Shown piece by piece: positions 12,172-22,804 of a stretch of DNA of 64,000 nt. This DNA is from Neodiprion pinetum (Eukaryota > Arthropoda > Insecta > Hymenoptera > Diprionidae): NCBI RefSeq assembly GCF_021155775.2, contig NC_060232.1, forward strand, positions 20,839,922 to 20,903,921, read 5' to 3'. Within the stretch, counting starts at the first letter, position 1, and each line of letters begins with the position of its first letter. The notes below the pieces were generated by a model, which did no database searches, was not told where the DNA came from, and saw nothing but the letters and a program-made list of their open reading frames with translations. The position numbers and the translations under genes were made by a program.

Positions 12172-13076
12172 TGAGGTGTAGGAAGGGGGAAGGGAGGAAA
12201 AGGAAAGTGTTTTGGAATTGGCAGGGTAAGGAAATAGAAGAGGTGGGTAAGTACAACTACCTAGGGTATGTGATGAAAGCGAATGGGGAACAAGGTGAGC
12301 AAGTTAATGAAAGTGTTAGGAAAGGAGCAAAAGTAATGGGGCAGGTATGGGGAATAGGGAAAAGAAAATTTGGAAAGGACTGGGGTAGAAGAATATGGTT
12401 GTTTGACAAGTTGGTATGGTCTGTGATTAGTTATGGAGTTGAAATTTGGGAGTGGAAAAGAAGAAAAGAAGTAGAAGACATGCAGGAAAGATATTTAAGA
12501 TGGGTTCTTGGAGTATCCAGGAGGGTGGCAGGGTACATGGTAAGGGAGGAATTACAAAGGGATATGTTGGAGGAAAGAGCAGAAATGAGAGCATGGGATT
12601 ATGAAAAGAGGTTGGAGGAAGGAAAAGGCGGGGAGTTGGCATGGAGATGTAGAATGGAAATGAGGAAAAGGGTGAGAGCGGGGAGAGAATTAATGGGGTG
12701 GGAAGCGGAGAGAAGAGACTTCTTCGAAGATAGAGGGTGGGAAATCGTGGAGGTGGAGAGAAGATGGGAGATGGATGCAATGAGAGGCGAGGATTTAGTA
12801 AAAGTAGAAAGAACGAGGCAGGAAGAAGAGAGATGGGAAAGAATTGTAGGGTCGAGAAGTAACAAGGAAAATAAGTTTGTTAAGGGAAAGGGAGTACCAG
12901 GATACCTTAAAAAAGGGTGGAGCGAGGAAAGGTGGGAAAGGATAGCAAAATTTAGACTAAGAGATGAGCTGAAGGGATATAGGTATTGTGAGAAGAGAGA
13001 AAACAAGGTGTGCGGTATATATGTGAAATGGAGGAGGAGACATCGGAACATATGTGGGAAGGATGCTCGGGGCTAG
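12171..13076 (+). pseudogene. LINE RT thumb and C-terminal region
   Basis: 301 codons open. The block KYNYLGYVMKANG followed by VWSVISYGVEIWEW matches the post-catalytic YLG and YGxE/IW motifs of LINE reverse transcriptases. The end is shifted: the other frame at 13010 reads CEMEEETSEHMWEGC, a C..H..C zinc-knuckle-like motif that belongs at this protein's C-terminus. No YxDD palm, so catalytically dead. Confidence 0.8.
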
Positions 13077-13534
13077 GGATAGAGAGAGGCTGGCGAGAGA
13101 TGAGAGGGGAAGTTTTAGGGGAGGAGGGACAAGAAGTAAGGTGGTTGAAAATAATAGAAAAGTTAAGAGGGGGGGGGGTAGGAGAAGAAGCAGAATAGGG
13201 AAAATAGAAAAGTGTAGCGGAAACGGAGGTCCTTGGATGAAAGATGAAGGATGCAGGTGTGAGTGAGAAGATAGCGGGTAGTATGTGAGAGCCTGAGTGG
13301 GAGAGAGTGAAGAGGGAAAAGGGAAGAGAGAGGGGAGGCAAGAGAATGAAATGGAAAAAAAAAACAAATGTGTAAAACAAAATTGTTACATATTGGGAGC
13401 AAATAAACATCATATCAATTAAATTAGATCAAATTAAATTAAACCAAAATGTACGAAATTGACAATTAAATGTATTATTTTTACGATTCGATAATTGCTC
13501 TGAATCTGCGTTGTGTCGAACACAATCTTGAGAA

Positions 13535-13780
13535 AAATATTCTGTGAAAAAATATTTCTGTAGAACCGAGTCTGCAGAACATATTCTGTGGAACATTTGC
13601 TCCGTAGAACTAATTTCTGTAGAATCGATCTTCCTCCTTTGAAACGAATCTGGAAAACCAAACTTGTAGGACCGCCATTTGTAGAAACGGACCTTTCGAA
13701 GCGAATCGAAAGAAACGAACTTGTACGACCGTCACTTGTAGAAACGGACCTTTCGAAGTGAATTGGGAGGAGTTTGAAAT
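13535..13780 (-). repeat. Right arm of the long inverted pair
   Basis: Reverse complement of the 7850-8100 block, in the same order outside to inside (AGATTCGTTTCAAAGGAGGA, GATTCTACAGAAATTAG, ATGTTCTGCAGAC). Together with 7820-8180 it brackets 5.4 kb holding the foldback element and the LINE. Confidence 0.65.
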
Positions 13781-14400
13781 TGGCACCACTCCGTTACTCC
13801 GTCACCGACTCCTTGCTTTATGCCGTTAAGACTCGAAAATCAAAAAGAAACAGAAGCCTGAAATAAGTCTTATTTGATATTGCATAAATTGCCCCCTTAC
13901 AAATTTTAGATTCGTGACTGACGTCCTGGTACTCTTTTCGTAATTTGCCATAATTAATTTAGCGAAAATACTAATTTTGGGTTCCGTCTGAGGTTCAGAG
14001 AGCTTCTTGTATCGTGCATTCAAAATGCCACGTTCCGTATTATATAAAAATATAACAAATCGTGTTTTGAAAGTTATTCCGAATATTTGTCTTACTTACA
14101 TGAGTCCCGCGGTTCCTGGACATAAAAGTGAGCTTCACGTATTCACAGAGTTGAAGAGCTGTACATGTTCAAAGCTGAATGTCTCTCATTGTTAAAATTC
14201 ATCTTCAGATATGCCGAAACCTGAGTAGGTATATGAACTGCGTTATCGATAAATATGTATAGTGTGCTGCGTCGGTAACTATTTTTCCCAATAAACGGAA
14301 CAACATAAACTGTAAATCCTTCACACGAGTATTATATATCGACTTGAAAGTTGATTCGATCGGCTGAATCGAAACTCCAAAGCAAAACACTTAGATGCGC
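13781..14400. other. No gene; one dispersed repeat
   Basis: 13919-14035 is a diverged copy of 4858-4975. The remainder is AT-rich with no domain. Confidence 0.5.
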
Positions 14401-14415
14401 CCATCTATCGAGCAC

Positions 14416-14700
14416 AGGACCTAGACACCGAAAACCACGAAGCGGACAACCTGAATGCATCAAACTACGGAGCAAGATACCTAGACGCCGAAAAAGAAAA
14501 CGGAGCGGACGAGTTGAATCTGTAAATCTACAGAGCGAAGAATCGAGACTCCAAGAACCACGGAGTTAACGACCTGAACCCGTCGATCTACAAAGCGAAG
14601 GGTCTAGACACTGAAAACTACAGAGTGGATTAACGGGAATCGTCAAACCACGTAATACAGGACATATACGTTGGTCGAACTACGAAGCACGGGATTAGGT
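14416..14700. repeat. Degenerate minisatellite, about 60-bp unit, roughly 5 copies
   Basis: Units such as GGACCTAGACACCGAAAACC followed by ACGAAGCGGACAACCTGAAT and ATCAAACTACGGAGC recur at 59-63 bp spacing with many substitutions. The open frame over the first copies (14351-14569) is lysine/arginine-rich because of the repeat. Confidence 0.65.
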
Positions 14701-14716
14701 TAGACATTGATCGATA

Positions 14717-15025
14717 GTGGCGCTACGTCCACGCTTACGGACTACCATTTTCAGATCTCAGGCGGCCATTCTACTTATTTCGTGCTGCATTTTCGTAAAT
14801 TATTCTTTCGGTAATACCGTATGTTTGCGCATTCGGATTCACTTGAAAATCAATAGGGAGCCAGATTTCAACGGCATCAACCACTCTTTCAAATTTGAAC
14901 TCAATGCGTGTAGCCGTTCTTCACTCATTGAAGTCCCAAGCTACGTTCTGTCGACGCTCGGGGAAGACGAAAAATTTCATTTTGCATCAATCGTGGTTGT
15001 TAATATATCCGAAACTGTACTATAG
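14717..15025 (+). CDS. Hypothetical 102-residue open frame, unrecognised
   Basis: Starts with a basic stretch, then a hydrophobic segment (about residues 16-32, AAILLISCCIFVNYSFG) that could be a signal peptide, then a mixed polar region. No domain recognised, no neighbours in the same orientation and no clear splice sites. It follows directly on a minisatellite. It may be chance. Confidence 0.15.
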   Translation: MALRPRLRTTIFRSQAAILLISCCIFVNYSFGNTVCLRIRIHLKINREPDFNGINHSFKFELNACSRSSLIEVPSYVLSTLGEDEKFHFASIVVVNISETVL

Positions 15026-18000
15026 ATTTTAATCACGTTGATAGAACCAGGCCAGATGGACAAGGTCTCTTGCTCCTCTAACAATAAGTTTCGTTACAAA
15101 ATATTCACTTGTTCTCTGATTTCAGGTAGAAGTTGGGCCGGGTAAATGATTCTCAGTTAGTGTTAGCCAGATATACGGGTACTTGGTGGTGATTCACCGC
15201 CGCGAATCTTGATCCAAACGTAGAAGAAATATAGTGGGAAGTTTTTGGTGCTGTAGGTCAATACAAGAAATAGAATATTCTCGTTTACGTTTCGGGCCTT
15301 TGAGGGGGGCGCTCCTCAGAACTAAAATAATTTTATTCTAAATTAATTACAATATACAAATTAGTTTACAATTGCTATGAGAATAGGGAAAGGACCCGGT
15401 TCAAACCACTATCGTTATATTATACTTACATCAAGCATACGTAAATTAATGAATGAAAAGAAAAACCGAGTCACTCTCAATCCTTCAAGAAACAGTCAAG
15501 TCTGTAGGAATAAAGCCGGGTCGTGGACTACAACCACGTAAGGGATCAGGTTAAATTTGCCGTTATGATCAAAATGTATGCGACAAACATAGGACGTCAT
15601 ATTTTGAACCAATAATTTGCTCACCGGGGAAATAAAATGTCCACTATTTATTTATCTGGTTCTTTCGGCCGCATGTTCAACGTGAACCAACAAAATTATC
15701 GGTAGCACTAGAAATCATTGCCGGTGTTCAAATTTGGCCGTAGAGAAAAATGAGCATAAAGAACATTGTTACAGAAATATAAGAACGGTAAACCTAATGT
15801 AGAACACCTTAAACTAGTAGTACGATACATGGCGTCTGCTTATCTGTTTCATCATGGCTCAGCAACATCTATCTACCGACTTATCGATCTATTAGTTAGA
15901 TCGTTGACTGAAGAATATATTAGATCCTCTGTAGTGAGAAGGGTTACCTCTTGAGCTTAGTCTTAATCAAACTGTGACGTACATCACACAGCTTGTCAGT
16001 GTCAGATCTAAGATTCACTGTATTATTATGGCCTACGATATTACACATTTCTAAAATAAGCCTTTTTCTATAATCCTTCTTGCAACAGAAGATGCAAACG
16101 TCATTAAAATTAAACGTATCCTGTGTTTTGTCAAGGCTGTATGTTTATCCTGGTCAACAAAGATGTTACGATTGTGTTCAAATTTGAAATATTTCAATCT
16201 TTTCGAAATAAAAACAGTGCACCACATCCAATGTTGTATTTAATCACTCAAAATTCCGCTCCCATATTACGATTAGTTGTAGAAATTCATCAAGTATTTA
16301 TAATCTGCCAATATGCGACGTAGAATAAAAAATACTGTCTTCACTTTGCACGTTTATTAATAAATGAATGGTATTCAAATTTGATACCAATTTTAAGTTT
16401 TAAACTCACCTCGTATACCCGAACAATAATAATAATAATTTATTATTCACTTCCAGTCTTACTACAGATAAAGTGACATATAATATTTATAAATCTGGAT
16501 TTCGTATAATCTTTGCAAATAACGTTTGAACAATTTATGCTACGTCTAAAGCACCTACAGATCATTCGATTTAAAAAAGAGCTTATAGTATGCCTAAACA
16601 ATAATAATGTATTTGTTTTTACTTTATTAGATTTTATTTCATATTAAATTGTGTTGGCATTTTTACATATCGTAGTCGCCCATAGATCATACAAATTTTA
16701 CATATGAATTGTACAAGAATATAATTGAATGCGCTGCCCGAAATTTCAGCGGGCTCTTCATTCTCAATTTCCAGGTTCAAAATGACACAAGCTTACGATT
16801 GATCAACACTGATCAATTTTCGGTGTGAAGCAGAAAATTTCAGAAAAACTCGTGAAATATCTATTGACGTAAATTCGGAACTTGTATATTTTGTCCACGT
16901 GTATTCATTGAATTCAAATTTGAATTCATTCGTCAACAAGGTTTGGTTCAAACTTATACGTCGTCAACAACAATCTTACGGAGAACGTTACCTAGGTGAC
17001 CGCCAGTGTTTTCGTTCTAATTTTGATGTGTTATAATATATTGAAAATAAAGTGATACGTATATTTTATCATCGGCTGTAATTAGCCATTAAGGGAGGAA
17101 ATAAGCATCAAAAGTTGGCTATTGTAGGACGCAGATTTACGAGTTCACCCAGAGCTACTATACCAATTCGAATAGGTTCCTTTCCAAAATTTTGGTCACG
17201 TTAAATACTTCGATTGGAACCCTAAATTCCGTGAGGTATCGAGGTGGTACTGGGGGATGATCTTGTAGTGGTAGAAAAATCGATTTCCCTTGTACCAAGT
17301 TTTGTAAGTTATAGGCTTGATGATTTTACAAATTACATAAATATTTTATTTCTATTCGTGGAATGTAAATTGCAGCAATCAAATTTATCCCAAAGAGTCT
17401 GCATCAAGAAAAATTCTAAGAGATTCAAATTCAAGAAGTCCTCACGAAATATTTTGATGGATTATTATTTTAACAAAACATTAATCAAAAATGAGTTTTT
17501 TATAGGCTTAACTGGTTTTATAAGATTAAATTTTGTGAAACTAGAGACAGTGTAATGATCTTGGATTCATTAATTCGCCTTTACATGACAGAAATAAATG
17601 TGAAGTTTTCTGAATAATCAGAAGATCAGTTTAATGTTTATCGTAAGTCGAATGGTTTAAAAGATGGAAGCAAAGTGTACAGTTTAGATAGTGCATGAAA
17701 TGTGATTTGGAATGAGCAGAACGAAGAGTGAGTGCAGAAAACAAACTGCAAGATCACAGTTCTGTAAACCAAAGGGAATAGTTAGGTGTGCAAAGATGTG
17801 CGCGAGATTCTTTTATTTGTCTAAAAAAAATAAAGAGGCTTCCAGACAAGAGAAACGAAGAATGAGTTGTGAATGCGAAAAGAAACTAAGCTGTAACAAT
17901 GGCACAAAATATATAAAACTTTTCTGACGGAATATCTGACAATTCTGCTACGTAGATTATTAAAACGACTCAAAAAATATTAATAACCTTCGAGCGAATG

Positions 18001-19400
18001 AATTTTGTAAATAATCTGACTGAAGTAAAAAATGAAAATTCTCTTGTGAATACCATCGATTTTGGCATTGGAATTTGTTATATAATTACTAAAATGGCAA
18101 AGCTTAGAAAAGAAAAAATATAATGAAAAATCACGTGGTATCACTGTTTTTCTGATATTTTTTCATCCCAATTGTTGATAACATTAATAAACAAGGAATA
18201 TAAATAAAAAAACTACGGAGAAATTTTTCAGACAGATTCACCCAAGTTCATGAGAAGAAGATAAAGAAATTTTTTCGTTTCCGTCAAAAACTAAAGAAAG
18301 ACTTTTCCATTTGTTTACTTGCAAATAGCAGCGATACGATTGCATGTAGGAGAAACCAGGGCTATCTGTTGCACAGATTAGTTGTCACAAGGTTCTCTCT
18401 GCCGCTGCAGGTCGGAACGAGCAGCACTATAGATTGAAGTTGTAGTTCAGTTTGAAACAAATGAATGTTGTTAACTAGAATATCGCATCATATGCGGCCC
18501 CGCAGTGATTAAAGAACTGAAATTGAATCTGGTAAGTAATTATTTGCCCTCTTCTAGTACGTTTCTTCTTAATTTCTTGGTTGCCTTCGGATATTTTGCA
18601 ATAACATAATCGGAAAAGTGATTCTTGTCGCTTTCATTTGATACATGTATTTTTGGTATTTGAACAGCGGGCCAGCAAGATATGCACATTTTTTAATAAA
18701 ATCGCAGGTTAGAGCAGATCGTCAGGAAATTATTGTCACATGTGACAACTTACTCCATATCAACTTTTTGGCAGTTTTCTGTATTCGAGTGAACTTTTTC
18801 GGAATTTTCGACGGCTGGGTCGACTGTTTCGTGGTTTGCAGGAAACAATACGATGGAAAAAAAAATTATTGCTGAAGAATATACACTGAAAACTCAAGTT
18901 GTTTACATCGAAACCAAAACAAGAAAAAGAATGTGCAAAAAATCAAACGTAATTTTTTACCCGTTTTCGCCATTTACAATACTTGGGACAACTTATCCCA
19001 CCTCGGGGTACACATCCTATAATTCTGAACACTTAGATTCTTATGATTCAAGTTATTCTTTTCATAGACTACATTTATTCGTGAAGTTGAGAATTAATAG
19101 AATGACATGATTTTATAATACCCTGTACTCGGCAGCAGTATACAAGTTGCGGCAGAACTTCGTAATACGCAGGCACACAACACACACGTACAAACATACG
19201 GACACATTCAACTCTCACAATCAGACCAGAGGTAGTGAACTATACAGCGAGACTACGAAGCATCGCACCAAGAGGAGGCCCCGAGTATAGGATACGCTGT
19301 GTAATGTATTCCATCTCATTCTTTTGCACGTTCAACCCTACAGATATATATGTTTGTCTCTTTCTATAACGCCTCAAGTTTCCGAGTGTTACACTTGATT
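15026..19400. other. No gene recognised
   Basis: AT-rich; several open frames of 60-100 codons without familiar motifs. At 18350-18531 a less AT-rich stretch ends GAATCTG|GTAAGTAAT, a good splice donor; it could be a noncoding 5' exon on the plus strand, but nothing downstream supports a gene. Confidence 0.45.
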
Positions 19401-19876
19401 TCACTTCTCATAAAATTTCCGTACCGGGCCTTATAACTCAAATCGTTTCCTAAGGAGTAAACTCCAAAAAATTGCAAATGGTAAAATGGTTCCGAAAAAT
19501 TTTAAATAGATTTTAAGAATCCCATGTGACGTATAAAAAAGTTTCAGCAACCATCCATAGTAAAATGACTTTCGCTTCTAATTTTTTTAACGTTTTTTTT
19601 CGGAAAAAGCTTGAAAACAGTAAAAAGGGAAAATTGGCCCACTCCGGGTCCAAACTCAAAAATCTTGATATCTGACGCAGGATTTTTCAGAATTTTTTCA
19701 AATTTTTAATCTTGGCCGATCGATAAAATCGTTTTTAAAAATTGTAGAAAATTCAAATTGAGTCTAAAAAAAAAAAAACAGAGTACCTTTCAAAGTAAGA
19801 ACAATCATAGATAAAATCGCGCGCCAAATCTGAGAGGTCAAGGGTAAAATCCAGGTCGAATTGGCGTGGAATGCCC
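19400..19876 (-). mobile_element. Terminal part of an element with a GGCATTCCACGCCAA end
   Basis: Read on the minus strand from 19876 it starts GGGGCATTCCACGCCAATTC, then passes into AT-rich sequence with AAAACGATTTTATCGATCGG. The terminus resembles those of the long-TIR elements at 20043 and 26233. Only one end is seen. Confidence 0.4.
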
Positions 19877-19877
19877 C

Positions 19878-19922
19878 ATACTAGGGTGGCTTCGCCCTTC
19901 TGCGCACTTCGCGCGCCAACTC
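19878..19922 (-). repeat. Helitron-like terminal motif, copy 1
   Basis: Read on the minus strand: GTTGGCGCGCGAAGTGCGCA then GAAGGGCGAAGCCACCCTAGT. Related to the better copy at 21411-21473 in opposite orientation. Confidence 0.35.
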
Positions 19923-20751
19923 TCATTTTCGAGTTTTGATGGACGGGGGGAGGGAAGGCGGTAAGAGGTCAGATTTTTGTAGGTATAGGGATGTATATGT
20001 ATGAAGGGTTGAGTGTGAATCCCTAATTTCTAGATGGATATTTATGAGGTATTCCATGCTAACTGAGAGGTCATTTTCCCTGACCCCCGCCAATTTGCTT
20101 CATTATTGCTTATATGATTCTAAAACCTAAAAAAAGCACTCACCGTTTTTTTCAGATTTGTCGTCCCAACCATTTTTTTTTAAAATATGTTACAAACCCT
20201 TTTATGGGCCTAAAAATAACGCCATTTTTTTTCTAGCAAAAATTAACATAATTTCTGGGTCCCAAAACAAACATTTTAAGCCATAATTCAGAGTGGAGAA
20301 TTGATTTTTTGTATTTTTTAAATATTTTTTTAGAGGAATAATTTTTCTTATTTTGTATGCATACAAATTGTGAATTTGCTTCATTATTTTTTATATGATT
20401 TTACAACCTAAAAAAAGCACTCACCATTTTTTTCACATTTTTCGTCCCAACCGTTCTTTTTTTAAAAATGTTACAAACATAATAAATGTTTTGTGTCTCT
20501 CTATCTAATAAAAAAGTCCTAAAGAAATGAAAAAAAAGTAGCAACAGGTGAAAAAATTATAATAACAATAGTATAAAAAAATTATAATAACAATAGTATA
20601 CCCATGAAGTTGGCGGTGGAGTGAGATGCCGAAAACAAAACAAAAAGCATCTAGCAGACAAAACTTAATTTGACAGCTGTCATCGGCTGTTTATGACAGT
20701 CTTTGACAAATATCTTTTCAGGTATCTGTTTCTGACACGCAAAAAATAAAC

Positions 20752-20904
20752 ATGCAAACGAGAATTATCAAGATAATTCCCGACGGGAATTGCCTTTTTC
20801 GAGCACTGGCGTATTGTGTATACGACACTCAAGATCGACACGCAGAGGTGAGACTGAGTATCGTTTCAAATATATCACACTGGCAAACATGTCAGCAGAA
20901 GTAA
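20752..20904 (+). pseudogene. OTU-family cysteine protease fragment (50 residues)
   Basis: ATG at 20752, stop at 20902-20904. The residues IIPDGNCLFRALAYCVYDTQ contain the OTU active-site signature DGNCLFRA, with the nucleophile cysteine. Followed by HAEVRLSIVSNI, which fits the next OTU helix. Full OTU domains are about 120-180 residues, so the catalytic histidine part is missing. OTU domains are carried by several mobile elements (Helitron-type and others), which fits the setting better than a host gene. Confidence 0.65.
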
Positions 20905-20925
20905 TGAAACAGAACTTGAGGAGAG

Positions 20926-21267
20926 TTATATCAGAGAAGAAATAGGTTTTTTCGGATCCTGTAAATCCGTGATCCGGTTAACCACTAAGTAAGGGCCTTC
21001 CCAGTTTCTTTGTAGTTTCAGACATTGTCCTTTCTGTCTTCGAGGTAGAAAGAGCCAGACAGAATCTCCGGGATTAAATTTTACATCCCCGGCTCGAATA
21101 TCATGACGAGTTTTTAATTTGTCTGAAGCCATAGAAATTCTACTTATAGCAAAGCTATGAATTTCGTCTATTATGGGGAAAATAATAACTATAGCAAAAT
21201 AAGTCGCCAAATGCAATTGGGGATGCATGGCATCGGGGTTTTTGTACATGTGAGTGAATTCGTTCAC
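20926..21267 (-). pseudogene. Ty3/gypsy integrase C-terminal fragment
   Basis: Minus-strand frame with EIHSFAISRISMASDKLKTR, then FNPGDSVWLFLPRRQKGQ and LQRNWEGPYLVVNRITD. This is the post-catalytic end of a gypsy integrase: helix, then the SH3-like GDxVWL...GPY module. The N-terminal 30 or so residues of the frame are not family-like, and the upstream catalytic core is absent. A piece of another element captured inside the 20043-21785 element. Confidence 0.75.
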
Positions 21268-21410
21268 GAAAACAATCTGAGCAGACCTGCATAGGGAGCC
21301 AATAGCAATGTCGGGTTGATCGGAAACAACCGATCAACAGTTGCGGACCTGTCATCAAATCAGCATAAATAAATTCACTTGTCTAACAGACACTGTATAA
21401 GGAAATAGTG

Positions 21411-21473
21411 AGGCGCGTAGCGCCGAGGTGGGGTTGGCGTGCGAAGCGCGCAGGGGCGAAGCCCCTAGTACAT
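21411..21473 (+). repeat. Helitron-like 3' end motif, copy 2
   Basis: GAGGCGCGTAGCGCC, then GGCGTGCGAAGCGCGC, then GGGGCGAAGCCCC followed by TAGT. It has successive short stem-loops, the last (GGGGC-GAA-GCCCC) running into CTAGT, as expected of Helitron termini. It stops exactly at the inner edge of the right TIR. Confidence 0.45.
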
Positions 21474-21785
21474 ACAAAATAAGAAAAATTATTCCTCTAA
21501 AAAATATTTAAAAAATACAAGAAATCAATTCCCCACTCTGAACAATGGCTCAAAATGTTTGTTTTGGGACCCAGAAATTATGTGAATTTTCGCAAAAAAA
21601 AAAATGGCTTTTTTTTAGGACCATAAAAGGGTTTGTAACATTTTTTAAAAAAGAATGGTTGGGAGGAAAAATCTGAAAAAAATGGAGAGTGCTTTTTTTA
21701 GGTTGTAGAATCATATAAAAAATAATGAAGCAAATTGCCGGGGGTCTGGGAAAATGACCTCTCAGTTGGCATGGAATACCTCATA

Positions 21786-22140
21786 TACAGAAGGTGAAGG
21801 TTCAAGTCTTCATAGTTGCGGTATATGTGTAGGGTGAAGGGTTAAATCAGAAAAGGTGTCATGGTATACACGTCGGGTGAAGGGTTGAATCTGCATAGGT
21901 ATGCGGATACATACGTAAGGTAAAGCGTTAAATCTTCACATGTATAATGGTATATACGTAGGGTGAAGGATTAAAACGGCATAGCCATAAGGGCATAAAC
22001 GTTATAAAGGTCCATGGTCGATCAAAGGTCGAAGATCGAGAATCGAAGATCGAAAATCGAAGGTCGAAAATCGAAGGTCAAAGGTCAAAGATCGAAAATC
22101 GAAGGTCGAAGGTCGAAAGTTGAAGCTCGAAGATAAAAGG
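21786..22140 (+). repeat. Minisatellite field: GGGTGAAGGGTTAAAT units, then GGTCGAA heptamers
   Basis: 21786-22020: degenerate units of roughly 55-65 bp with GGGTGAAGGGTTRAATC and GGTATAYACGT. 22021-22140: heptamer array of GATCGAA, AATCGAA and GGTCGAA. Similar GAAGGGTTGA wording occurs at 19995-20030, to the left of the 20043 TIR. Confidence 0.65.
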
Positions 22141-22299
22141 GTGAAGGGTTAAATAGGTGGAGGGTGGGCGGCGGATAAAATGGCTGGGGTAGGGAAGGGA
22201 GGGGGAGAGGGTGAAGGGAATCTGTCAAGGTATAAGGGTATATATGTGGGTTCGAGGTTAAATCTATCAAGGTCTGAGGGCATATACGCTGAATGCATG

Positions 22300-22334
22300 A
22301 CACGGCGACGGCGACGGCGGCGGCAGCGGCGAGA
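22300..22334 (+). repeat. CGG/CGA trinucleotide run
   Basis: GGCGACGGCGACGGCGGCGG followed by CAGCGGCGA. Confidence 0.7.
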
Positions 22335-22540
22335 TATTTTTATAATACATCAGTGTTCGGCAGAAAAACCCTTTCTCATCAAAACTGGAAGTGTTCCACT
22401 AATGCAAATGGAATGCTGTTTACTTATAGCTTCACAGTCTTTTCATATATCGTAATATTCAAAGTATTATAATACGTGGAACCGGTTTTTTTCGATTTTG
22501 ATAGTAAGATATTTGTCGGTTTGAAATAACTTTGTTCAAT

Positions 22541-22804
22541 TATGTATCCCAACTGTTCAATTGATTCTTTTAGCTCTAGAAAGAGAGGTGACACGGTTTT
22601 CTCATCTGCAGATATAGTTGGTTGTGCTGTATAACTATACATGTTCACAGAAACAAAGTGTATCAGACATTTTATGTATCCCAACTGTTCAGTTGATTCT
22701 TTCAGCTCTAGAAAGAGAGGTGACACGGTTTTCTCATCTGCAGATATAGTTGGCTGTGCTGTATAACTGTACATGTTCACAGAAACAAAGTGTATCAGAC
22801 ATTT
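22541..22804 (-). repeat. Two tandem copies of a 132-bp unit
   Basis: 22541-22672 and 22673-22804 are nearly identical (a few substitutions). 132 bp is 44 codons, so a minus-strand open frame (22780-22424, 118 residues) runs through both with the repeated peptide SADEKTVSPLFLELKES. No known family. Confidence 0.8.

Larger units (their letters stand above)
10526..13422 (+). mobile_element. 5'-truncated, internally deleted non-LTR retrotransposon (LINE)
   Basis: Fragments in order: endonuclease (10529-11239), linker to early RT (11193-12171), RT thumb and C-terminal region (12171-13076), and a C-terminal zinc finger in a shifted frame (about 13010-13060). AATAAA at 13402-13407 lies near the 3' end. 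The identical 9-mer ATTAGATCA at 10517-10525 and 13423-13431 is a candidate target-site duplication. The coding strand is strikingly purine-rich (runs of GGAAGGAGG). Confidence 0.85.
20043..21785. mobile_element. 1.74-kb long-TIR element with OTU and integrase fragments
   Basis: TIRs of about 315-320 bp: left 20043-20362, right 21471-21785, beginning TATGAGGTATTCCATGC. Matches run through CTGAGAGGTCATTTTCCC, AAAAAAGCACTC and TTTGGGACCCAGAAATT or complements. The left side has a second, direct copy of about 105 bp of the arm (20092-20197 repeated at 20373-20478). The interior holds an OTU fragment and a gypsy integrase fragment, and abuts a Helitron-like end. No own transposase is seen. Confidence 0.72.

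Noticed and set aside
17244..17927. Frames of 103 and 71 codons
   Set aside because: AT-rich composition with no conserved motif; lysine- and cysteine-rich wording is consistent with chance.
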